DNA from: Psychromonas sp. 14N.309.X.WAT.B.A12
GTDB taxonomy: Bacteria > Pseudomonadota > Gammaproteobacteria > Enterobacterales > Psychromonadaceae
NCBI RefSeq assembly: GCF_030397575.1
Contig: NZ_JAPNXS010000001.1
Location: 1-64,000, forward strand
Length of the DNA: 64,000 bases
Direction: 5' to 3'
Shown: positions 56,459 through 64,000 of the stretch, piece after piece
Position numbering within the stretch: the stretch's first letter is position 1
How the letters are laid out: each line of letters starts with the position of its first letter
Made by a program: the position numbers and the translations under genes
The notes under the pieces: model-generated
What the model was told of the DNA's origin: nothing
Seen by the model: the letters and a program-made list of their open reading frames with translations, nothing else
Databases searched by the model: none

Positions 56459-56486
56459 AAAAACAGCGCTTTTGAGCGCTGTTTTT
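56459..56486 (+). terminator. terminator of the PstS-like gene
   Basis: AAAAACAGCGCT (56459-56470) / AGCGCTGTTTTT (56475-56486) with loop TTTG. Confidence 0.93.
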
Positions 56487-56982
56487 GTTTATATAGAAAA
56501 ATAATGGATAACTGGTTTATAAGAGGTGGGCTACTAGGAATAATATTCAGTAGCTTAAATAAGGTAGTGATTAGACTGTCTCTGACGTTAGTAGGGTTGA
56601 AACTAGCCTGACGGTGGTTTCATGCTCATATTAGCCACAATGAGGGAGGTGAATCACAAAGTAATGCTCAATATCAAAAATGAAATATAAAAAGCCAAAA
56701 GAAACTGGGTGAAAAAGAATTCGCTGAGCGGTCAGCTCATCACACCAGCCTTCCGATTATTTCTTCTCAATTCAAAACATGCTTGGTAACGAAAAAAAAC
56801 AATAATCTAAAATATAAATATTTAAGAATTGTTAGCGGCAAACACAAATTAGTAGTGGTTATTAAGCTTAGCTTAATATGATGGCACTGGATGAATTATG
56901 CGGCAGCTTAGTTTACGAGCAGAGAGCTCTGTGCTCTTTTTCAGCCTTAGCGTATACAAGAGAGCACATGCGGTGCAAGCTT
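56487..56982. other. intergenic region between pstS-like and bcsC
   Basis: About 500 bases between convergent genes. It has short palindromes, ATTAAGC-TTA-GCTTAAT (56861-56877) and GAGCA-GAGAGCTCTG-TGCTC followed by five T (56917-56941), the latter terminator-like on the plus strand. Several tiny ORFs are unsupported. It may be decayed sequence; no parent gene was recognised. Confidence 0.45.
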
Positions 56983-59361
56983 TTAATGCCAAGCATAATT
57001 TTCAGTATAAGTAGAGGAGGATATTAAACCATCACTGGTTAGCCCAGTCTTCTCTTCAAAATTCCAGCGCACATTAAGGTTAATGTTGGTTTCATTATAA
57101 TCTGCTGCATAACTTGAGCTAAGTAAACCAGCAATTTCCCAGTGTGGCGAGAGCAACCATTGTCCTTCAATGAGAAATTGACTACCAATACCGCTGTCGC
57201 TCTCTTGATTAAGGGTATTACTCGTTGAAGCAAAAGGAAATTGTTCAATACTGCCTGGTGTTACCCAATAATATCCTAGGCTTAACTGGCTGCGAATTTG
57301 CCAATCAGTATTTTCTAATGTCAGTAATTCAGCCCTTCCTCCTAAATTAATGTAGCTTTTAGGGCTAAAGTAACCACCATTACCTTCAGTATAATAATTT
57401 AAATTCTTATCGTAACTCATCCAATTAATGGTAGGGCCGACTCGCAGGTAATCAAGTTTATCTTCATAAAGTGCCGTTAAGTCTCGAGTGAAACCAAAAT
57501 TAAACGCCAACTTAGTATTATTTTGTACACTTTCACCGTTTAGCTGGGCTATATTCAGCTCAGGTGTTACAGACCATTTTGGTAGAAATGTATAAGAAAT
57601 AAGTGCTCGTAATCCTGTTTCATTCACTGCTCCCCACCTCTCAGTTTCACTCCCATAAAGTCCCATTAAACTTAGAAAACTGTCATCGACTCTTTCTCGG
57701 TATAACGTTGCTGCTGTTATCAGGGAAGGGGAGTTGAACCATACTGCAGATAGTTTAGCAGATAAACTAGAGGCTAAATCACCGTCTGCTTTTGTATATT
57801 CAAGTTCAGCAAAGGTATTCAGGCGTTGAGTTTGTCGCTTTATAAAGCCACTAATACCAGTTTCAATAGCCTTGTTATTACCAGACAAAAAAGAGGTCAG
57901 GGTTTCTTGCCAAAAATCATCACCTGCATTAGACGTATCACTGTTGATCGTTTCATAATTAACACGCACACCGTAACGGTAATCATGCCAAAATTTAAGA
58001 AAACCTAGGTAGTAATTTAGACTTTGTAAGTTGGCTATTTCATCTTCACTGTTTTGTTTACGCCAGTCGAGCCCTGCTTCTAAAGTCAGTTGTTGTTCTG
58101 CTTTTTGCGGCGCATCTAAATGATTGAATCGATCAAACTGCTTACGTGCCCAAGCAACTTGCATATCACGTTTTTTTAATCCTGCTGCCATGGCAGGAGA
58201 GTTTAACGCTAATTGCTGAAGTTGTTGTTCATCGTTTAATAGATCCATCAATACGTTAGCATAATCAGTATTATTAGGCTGATTTGAAAGTAAAGTTGAA
58301 AATGCAGTGATACTTTCTGGTTGATTATTTAAGTTATATTGAGACCATGCATATAAAGCAAGTTGATCATCATTAAGTGCTTTATATTCTTGTATTTTTG
58401 CTGCAGCGACTAAACTGGATTGATAATGTTGTTGGTTGTATTGGTCCAGTTGAATTACCGATAATGCGTTAACACAGTAGTCAATTAATGTTGCTTGAAT
58501 TGGGTTATTACAGGCTAAGCGAGTGGCTTCTGTCTGACGACCTTGTTTTTCTAATACAACTAATTGTGCATTATAATTTTCAGTAAATTCAAACCAATCA
58601 AGCGCTGTTTTATATTCAGTTTGGTCAACTGCTTGCCAAGCATGTGAATCAATCATGTCGTTAATTGGTTGGTCGGGGTATTGTTTTATCAATGCAAAAA
58701 GGCGACCTTTATCCTGTTTTTTCACAGCATCTGCAACAAGTACAGTCACGACTTTTACCTTTGCTTCGTTGGCACTCACATTATTAGGAGTTATCTGCTC
58801 AACTGTTTTTATATGTTCAAGTGCAGCACCATAATTACCTCTATAAAAAGATATCCAAGCCATTAATGTATTGCTACTCAATTTTTTATCTTTAAAAGCA
58901 AGGGTTGATGCCAGTTGATAATGAGTTTGGGGCATTTTTTGCCAGTAATTTGGACCTCTTTTAGCTAGGTTTACAAAGTTAATTATAATTGCTTCAGGTG
59001 CTTTATCTTGCGCAGTAAGCTCTGCTTTTAAAGTTTGAGTTGTTGCTCGTTTTTTATGCTGAATAGGCTTGGATAGATTATCCATTGCATTTACTAATGC
59101 TGGTTCAGCAATCCAATTAGGGTAGGACTTCTTTAATTTAGCGTATTCTTGCTGTGCTTGGTTAATAAAACGATTATTGATGTAGTACCAGATAGGTGTT
59201 GTATCGACATTAACTTGTGTCTCATTTAACGGCTTTTGGGCATCATTAGAACTTTGTACGTTAATGCTTTGCACGCTGTATTGCACCGCAATTTGTTCTG
59301 CATAAGTAAGCTGGTTAGCAACACAAAGTGTGGTCACTGCCATAACATTTTTTAATTTCAT
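56983..59361 (-). CDS. bcsC: BcsC-like cellulose export outer-membrane protein, short form
   Basis: A 792-residue exported protein, last gene of the cellulose operon. A signal peptide (about 1-21) precedes a helical, weakly TPR-like region (about 50-400), then a C-terminal beta-barrel of the BcsC type: LDYLRVGPTINWMSYDKNLNYYTEGNGGYFSPKSYINLGG is the diagnostic BcsC_C block, and the protein ends in strand-like NINLNVRWNF and a terminal aromatic/His. E. coli BcsC is about 1157 residues with many more TPR repeats. The role is to guide the glucan through the periplasm and outer membrane. It overlaps bcsZ by four bases. Confidence 0.82.
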   Translation of the reverse strand: MKLKNVMAVTTLCVANQLTYAEQIAVQYSVQSINVQSSNDAQKPLNETQVNVDTTPIWYYINNRFINQAQQEYAKLKKSYPNWIAEPALVNAMDNLSKPIQHKKRATTQTLKAELTAQDKAPEAIIINFVNLAKRGPNYWQKMPQTHYQLASTLAFKDKKLSSNTLMAWISFYRGNYGAALEHIKTVEQITPNNVSANEAKVKVVTVLVADAVKKQDKGRLFALIKQYPDQPINDMIDSHAWQAVDQTEYKTALDWFEFTENYNAQLVVLEKQGRQTEATRLACNNPIQATLIDYCVNALSVIQLDQYNQQHYQSSLVAAAKIQEYKALNDDQLALYAWSQYNLNNQPESITAFSTLLSNQPNNTDYANVLMDLLNDEQQLQQLALNSPAMAAGLKKRDMQVAWARKQFDRFNHLDAPQKAEQQLTLEAGLDWRKQNSEDEIANLQSLNYYLGFLKFWHDYRYGVRVNYETINSDTSNAGDDFWQETLTSFLSGNNKAIETGISGFIKRQTQRLNTFAELEYTKADGDLASSLSAKLSAVWFNSPSLITAATLYRERVDDSFLSLMGLYGSETERWGAVNETGLRALISYTFLPKWSVTPELNIAQLNGESVQNNTKLAFNFGFTRDLTALYEDKLDYLRVGPTINWMSYDKNLNYYTEGNGGYFSPKSYINLGGRAELLTLENTDWQIRSQLSLGYYWVTPGSIEQFPFASTSNTLNQESDSGIGSQFLIEGQWLLSPHWEIAGLLSSSYAADYNETNINLNVRWNFEEKTGLTSDGLISSSTYTENYAWH

Positions 59362-60401
59362 TGCATCAGATCACTTTTTAACAGAGCAAGTTGCGATAGT
59401 AAAATAAGGCTTGCTGAATAGTAATCTGTTTTATCATCTACCTCAGGTAGAGCCTCTGGCTGTTCATTAATAATGGATTGGGTTGATTTTGCAATAGCTT
59501 GCATTCCACTATTATAACTATACTCAGCTACGTCTCCATTTTCTAAATTAACGGTTGCTGGTACTGTTTGTTGTGACCAAAAAGCAATAAACGGCTCTAT
59601 TAATGATCGATTTTTATCTTTTGCTAACATTAAATAAATAGGTATTCTGCAGGCGTTATAACCATAATCACTAGAAAGTGCACCGCTCAATGTCACCTGA
59701 TCATCGGAAATTATTACCCAGTCAGAAGGTAGTTGCCAATCACTAAAACGAGCAAACTTTATCAAAGCAATGCCTGATTGATAGACTTCGTTCCAAATTG
59801 GATCGTTTGTCACTTCAGAAAATAGTTTAAACGCTGGAAACACCCAATAGGATAAATTAATTTGAATACTACCATCAGGGCGTTCAAAGCCAACTTCACC
59901 AGGCAATATAAGCTGATACCCAAATTTATCTTTAATTAATTTAGTTTTAATGGTTTCTAAAATAGCAATAGCTTGGTTGAGGTAAGCTGAGATTCCCCAT
60001 TTCTTATTCGCTTCCAGCAAAGCCCATGCAATTAAGATATCACCATCAGTTGCATTGTTAGTGTCAGTGATACACGTATCATCACATGCTTGTTGCTTTG
60101 AAGGGGTGTATTGCCAACTGAATAGCTGATCATCTCGTTGTAAAGTTTGTTGTGTCCATTGCCATATGTTTTTAAATTGGTCTTTATCGTCAGCAAAAAC
60201 GGCAAATAATAACGCATAGCCCTGACCTTCGCTATGCGATATGTTTTGATTACCTGTATCAATAACACGACCAGCATCAATGAATTGTGTTTTATAAATC
60301 GCCCAACTTTTTTGGAATGGCGTCAACTCGACTACTGTCCATTGAGTCCATGCCAATATAGTAATGGTAATTAATATAACTACGTACTTGATGCTTTTCA
60401 T
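59358..60401 (-). CDS. bcsZ: BcsZ-like GH8 endoglucanase of the cellulose operon
   Basis: A 347-residue family-8 glycoside hydrolase with an N-terminal signal/anchor helix (about 6-26). The general acid is Glu58 in HSEGQGYALLFA, and NNATDGDILIAWALLEA holds the conserved subsite aspartates. At the usual general-base position (Asp in SYDAIR of E. coli BcsZ) this protein reads GYNACRIP with Asn249. BcsZ trims or edits glucan during export and is required in several species. ATG 60401 overlaps the bcsB stop as ATGA; a TTG at 60410 is rejected. Confidence 0.85.
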   Translation of the reverse strand: MKSIKYVVILITITILAWTQWTVVELTPFQKSWAIYKTQFIDAGRVIDTGNQNISHSEGQGYALLFAVFADDKDQFKNIWQWTQQTLQRDDQLFSWQYTPSKQQACDDTCITDTNNATDGDILIAWALLEANKKWGISAYLNQAIAILETIKTKLIKDKFGYQLILPGEVGFERPDGSIQINLSYWVFPAFKLFSEVTNDPIWNEVYQSGIALIKFARFSDWQLPSDWVIISDDQVTLSGALSSDYGYNACRIPIYLMLAKDKNRSLIEPFIAFWSQQTVPATVNLENGDVAEYSYNSGMQAIAKSTQSIINEQPEALPEVDDKTDYYSASLILLSQLALLKSDLMQ

Positions 60402-62674
60402 TCTTCCCAATCTTCCTTAATTTTTTGATGGCGTAATTTCAACAGTAACCAAGTTAAGACCATAAACATAAATACAACTGCAACGATAATCAATAATAAA
60501 TACCAAGGGTGGTTAGTACCCCATGCACCTAAAGCAGTCCATGAGTCAGCCTCACCTAACATATAAGCGCTAGATACTTGCATCACAATTAAAGGTGACT
60601 TAGCGTCATCCCAAGCGAAAAAGTCTCCACCTAATTGGCTCCATAATGAACCTTGAACAAGCTCTTCTATGCGCTCTGTTAATAGTTCAGTCGTTTCTGC
60701 CGCGATAATAAATAGGGTACCTGTTTTATCTGCAATCGGATTTTTAGCCGCAAGCAACAATGAAAAATCACCTAATGTACTTTGTTGATTAGTAAATTCA
60801 GTTGCTGTATTTGGCTGAAGGTCTGAATTTTTTTTAGCGGTTACACGGTTATACAGCTTATTTTGTAAACGGTAAGGCCATCTTTTACTATTGCTTATAG
60901 CGGTTGTTAAATCACCATATAACTCAGGACTCAAATCATCTGGGGTCGCCAATATCATAGCAGTATCCGTTAAGGCCTCAGGTATTCCCATTTCAACATA
61001 TAAATTAGGAATTAAATTACCCGATGATTGAGCAAGTTTACCAGCCATGGTTAAGGCTGCTGAACGCATTCCCTCTTGTGTAATATAGATTCCCGTATCA
61101 TTTTGTGTTTGATATTGTGCAAAAGGGTAGCCGGTTTGCCCCATTAACTTAAGGTCGGGTTGCCTTGCGATATGAGCTACAGTTGGAATTTCAATTTCCG
61201 AGTCATTATCCAATTGGAAATGTAAATAATCGCCATTGACGCTTCGACATTCGCCAATAAGCTGTACAGAATTTTGGTTTACATTGAAAGCGAGCTCATT
61301 CTTTCCACCTTCAAATAATCTAGCTGGAATAGAAAGGGCGTAATCATGATAAAAATTACCATTTTTTATGTCCAGTTTTAGGCCATGAATGACTTTGTTA
61401 TTAACCGTGATATTGAATGTAGAGCCCTCTTCATATCCAGCTCCATAACTGAAATCTAAATGTAATTTAATCGAGTCTGTTTCACTTGCATAAAAATCAG
61501 CAGGTAATCTAATTTCGACTTTTTTAGTGAATAGGCCAGGCCCATTAAAATTTATAGCTGTTACACCTAATTCAGAAAGAGTGTAAGCTCTTCCTGGCTG
61601 TAAGGTGACCTGTTGTTGTGGCAATAACCTTGTATTACTAGCAGAATTAATATTGATTGATTCATCTGGGTTTAGAATATCATCCATATAAGCAAGTGTA
61701 GTAGCTGCTCGCACAACATCTTGATCAGTAAGCCCCGATACAATTAAACGGATTTGTGAGGCAATTGGCTCTTGTCCAATCACAGTGACTGCTGGTGTTC
61801 TTTCAATTTTTAAATAAGGGCCATTAATATCAGCTAGACTCTCTTTTGGTAAGGTCTGTTGTAGCGAGGTTTTATTGCCTACCAGTATATGAATATCATC
61901 ATTACTTTCACCTGAGACATACCAACTACTTTCTCTATATTTAAATACTTCCTGGTCAGTCGGCCCCATACCTATAGCGTTACTATTGATAGTTTGCTGC
62001 TCAACATTCAAAGATTGATATTGTGTTCTTAATGCAAGTGCTTGTGCCACAGTTGGCACAGCAAGCTTGTTAACAATAGAATTTGCATGATCATCTAAGG
62101 TAAAAATTTGAACATTGCGTTGACCACCAATGCCAGGGTGAAAAAATTTAGATAATTGTTGTAAATTCAATTGGTTAATAACTTTGGTTGTGTCGAAACT
62201 AATGTGTGAGTCATATAAATTGATTTCACTCCATAAGTCTGGCGCATTCGTATCTTGGCAACGATCAACATACTGGCTTGCTGCAAAGGTTAAGGTATTG
62301 TATTGCGGACGCCATAATTCACTTGGGATAGTAACATCAGCGAGTAAATTAGGTTTATTAGGGTTCAATGCGATTTGACCAATAGTGACGTTATTAAAGC
62401 GTATATTTAAAATGGAGCGCTCTTGTAACATTGCAATAGAAGAGGTCGCCTTAAGGTGTAATGTTGCAGAGCTTACCGTCAATAAAGGAGAAAGTGCGAT
62501 ACCTAAGTCTTGAACAGGTCTTTCACCATTAAGTCTAAGCAATGAATTACCGCCATAGAATTCACTTAAACGAAATTCGTTTGATGTTTTAGCTTGTGTT
62601 TGTAGGCTAAAAAACGCAATAAATAACAGCGTTAATAATCTAACTTGAGGTTGAATTGATTTTAAAGTTAACAT
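60398..62674 (-). CDS. bcsB: BcsB, cellulose synthase regulatory/periplasmic subunit
   Basis: A 758-residue periplasmic subunit anchored by a C-terminal helix (WYLLLIIVAVVFMFMVLTWLLLKL). A signal peptide (about 1-28) ends near TQA. It shows the paired carbohydrate-binding and flavodoxin-like domains of the family: LRLNGERPVQDLGI, LTFAASQYVDRCQDTNAPDLWSEI (conserved Cys pair near Gln/Asp) and VQLIGECRSVNGDYLHFQLDNDSEIE. It binds BcsA and receives the glucan at the periplasmic face. Its ATG overlaps the bcsA stop (TAATG). Confidence 0.92.
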   Translation of the reverse strand: MLTLKSIQPQVRLLTLLFIAFFSLQTQAKTSNEFRLSEFYGGNSLLRLNGERPVQDLGIALSPLLTVSSATLHLKATSSIAMLQERSILNIRFNNVTIGQIALNPNKPNLLADVTIPSELWRPQYNTLTFAASQYVDRCQDTNAPDLWSEINLYDSHISFDTTKVINQLNLQQLSKFFHPGIGGQRNVQIFTLDDHANSIVNKLAVPTVAQALALRTQYQSLNVEQQTINSNAIGMGPTDQEVFKYRESSWYVSGESNDDIHILVGNKTSLQQTLPKESLADINGPYLKIERTPAVTVIGQEPIASQIRLIVSGLTDQDVVRAATTLAYMDDILNPDESININSASNTRLLPQQQVTLQPGRAYTLSELGVTAINFNGPGLFTKKVEIRLPADFYASETDSIKLHLDFSYGAGYEEGSTFNITVNNKVIHGLKLDIKNGNFYHDYALSIPARLFEGGKNELAFNVNQNSVQLIGECRSVNGDYLHFQLDNDSEIEIPTVAHIARQPDLKLMGQTGYPFAQYQTQNDTGIYITQEGMRSAALTMAGKLAQSSGNLIPNLYVEMGIPEALTDTAMILATPDDLSPELYGDLTTAISNSKRWPYRLQNKLYNRVTAKKNSDLQPNTATEFTNQQSTLGDFSLLLAAKNPIADKTGTLFIIAAETTELLTERIEELVQGSLWSQLGGDFFAWDDAKSPLIVMQVSSAYMLGEADSWTALGAWGTNHPWYLLLIIVAVVFMFMVLTWLLLKLRHQKIKEDWEE

Positions 62675-64000
62675 TAGCTTCTCTGTTTTAATTTCATATA
62701 AATATGCAAAAATAAAGGTTTCATACTCACACTCACCACATGTTTGAGTCCGTAAAAGTACGATATTGGTCGTGTTCTGCGTTTTTGGAAACTATCCCAA
62801 CGCTCGCTATCGCAAAGTGTATAAGCAATAACATTATTCTTCTCTTGATCTGTTCTGGTTAAAAATTGCAATCTGACTTCATTGGTTTCACTGTTTTGAT
62901 ACATTACTTTACAAGCTATTTCGACACGTTTTTTAAGTGCGCTAGCATAGCCAATTAAACGAACCTCTTCTGGTAGTGTTTGCTTAAATGTTAAAGATAG
63001 ATTAGCACCAGTACGTGATAGATTTCGTAAATTACCTTCCCAAACTTGTTCAGGTACGACAATTTTCACTTGGTCGTAAGCGGGTAACCTAGAAGCTTTA
63101 CGCACTTGTTTTTTTTCAATTAATACATCTAATAAACTGACACAAAGAATAAAATTAAAGGCATTCCAAGCAAATACAACAAAAGTTAACTCCCAAGATT
63201 CCGGCGTACTATAAAAATGGTAAATAGCGCCTAAATTACCAATGAAAAGCATCAGTAATAACCAATAAAATGAGTTAGCTAGGGAAGAAATATAGGTTTT
63301 ACTCTGGTCTTCCCCTTTTGGTGTTACTAAGAAACTTGGATCATTAGGGTTTTTTACCACAGTGAGCAATGCTCTGAATAAAAATGTACATTGCAATATT
63401 TCGTAGAGCTCTGACACTAAAGGCCAACGGTTTTTACCGAACAATACATGAGAAAGGCGAAAACTGACGATAATATGCGGTACGGTATAGATAAGAATTT
63501 CAATGAAAGTCGCATGAATCAGTTCTAAACCAAATAATAAGTAGCCTAATGGTGATAATAAAAATACTAAACGAGCGAAGGGGAAAAACCAAAATAAAAT
63601 AGAGCTCATATAGCCACACTTTTGATACCAGCTTAATCCAGCATTAAGAAATGGCTTTTTGAGAATAAGGATTTGAGCCATGCCTTGAGCCCAACGTTCT
63701 CGTTGTTGAATAAATGAAGAAAAACTTTCTGTTGCTAAACCACTGATCATAGGTTTATCTACATATACTGACTTATAGCCTAATGCATGAAGTTCTAAGG
63801 CAGTTTCTGCATCTTCAGTGATTGAATCCCCAGCGATTCCGCCTACCATATCAAGATGGCGTCTTCTTAACACTGCTGCAGAGCCACAGAAAAAAGAAGC
63901 AGACCAAAAGTCTAACCCTTTTTGTATGGTGTTATAAAACATATCATTTTCCGATGGCATACGAGTAAAAGCGGAAAAATAATTTCGTTCAATGGGGTCG
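62674..64000 (-). CDS. bcsA: BcsA, cellulose synthase catalytic subunit (5' part beyond the window)
   Basis: The C-terminal 441 or so residues of a family-2 processive glycosyltransferase; the frame stays open to the right edge, continuing with DPIERNYFSAFTRMPSEND. Visible active-site elements are TED in GDSITEDAETALELH and QRERW in FIQQRERWAQGMAQI (the QxxRW motif). Transmembrane helices follow, then a C-terminal PilZ domain with RKASR (RxxxR) and NLSRTG (NxSxxG), so it should be activated by cyclic-di-GMP. It polymerises UDP-glucose into beta-1,4-glucan. The DxD region is outside the window. Confidence 0.94.
   Translation of the reverse strand, partial: DPIERNYFSAFTRMPSENDMFYNTIQKGLDFWSASFFCGSAAVLRRRHLDMVGGIAGDSITEDAETALELHALGYKSVYVDKPMISGLATESFSSFIQQRERWAQGMAQILILKKPFLNAGLSWYQKCGYMSSILFWFFPFARLVFLLSPLGYLLFGLELIHATFIEILIYTVPHIIVSFRLSHVLFGKNRWPLVSELYEILQCTFLFRALLTVVKNPNDPSFLVTPKGEDQSKTYISSLANSFYWLLLMLFIGNLGAIYHFYSTPESWELTFVVFAWNAFNFILCVSLLDVLIEKKQVRKASRLPAYDQVKIVVPEQVWEGNLRNLSRTGANLSLTFKQTLPEEVRLIGYASALKKRVEIACKVMYQNSETNEVRLQFLTRTDQEKNNVIAYTLCDSERWDSFQKRRTRPISYFYGLKHVVSVSMKPLFLHIYMKLKQRS

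Noticed and set aside
56621-56689. Short ORFs in the gap before bcsC as transposase remnants
   Set aside because: No transposase motif, terminal repeats or target duplication could be seen.

Overview
The window looks like a chromosomal segment of a marine, motile, AT-rich gammaproteobacterium, most like Psychromonas and its relatives. That placement is an inference from gene content and order. The main clues are a sodium-type flagellar stator (pomAB) beside xseB-ispA-dxs as in Vibrio, a tmRNA encoding the tag ANDDNYALAA, close ArcA/ArcB, ThrABC, TesB and Udk matches to enterics and vibrios, and DUF3466 and DUF3010 family genes typical of marine gammaproteobacteria. No phage, insertion sequence, CRISPR array or recognised defence locus was found.

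Layout. 1-8.3 kb: the 5' part of an initiator tRNA, a small membrane protein, a Bax-like glucosaminidase lipoprotein, FadL, the rnfH-ratA / smpB-ssrA cluster, a HhH-GPD DNA glycosylase, RluA and FolE2. 8.5-17.9 kb: arcB and arcA face each other across a shared palindromic terminator. A perfect FNR-type box lies between arcA and the thrABC operon, which is preceded by an attenuator-like terminator; tesB and tRNA-Ala follow. 18-24.5 kb: a secreted beta-propeller protein, tRNA-Leu and a large Cache-HAMP-PAS-GGDEF-EAL protein. 24.7-36.6 kb: the rluF-thiL-pgpA-SBP operon, the xseB-ispA-dxs operon, pomAB, ampG and rnd. 37-46.9 kb: leuC-leuD followed by a LeuA-type synthase of the kind typical of Bacteroidetes, two small Cys/His-rich genes, an exported catalase with an exported ankyrin partner, a J-protein without zinc finger, a VanZ-like protein and udk. 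47.4-56.4 kb: 8-oxoguanine deaminase, rlmKL, uup, a DUF3466 surface protein and an orphan PstS-like protein. 57-64 kb: a cellulose operon, bcsA-bcsB-bcsZ-bcsC, cut by the right edge.

Themes. ArcB/ArcA with the FNR box form a redox-control module. The GGDEF-EAL protein and the PilZ domain of BcsA suggest cyclic-di-GMP control of cellulose. ThrABC and the leuCD-leuA2 cluster supply Thr, Leu and possibly Ile precursors. Most of the window is ordinary core genome. I saw no clear new multi-gene system. The points most worth a second look are the leuCD-leuA2 arrangement with a long palindrome upstream, the thr attenuator without a Thr/Ile-rich leader, the altered BcsZ and short BcsC, the zinc-finger-less J-protein, and a pair of identically sized 31-bp palindromic repeats.
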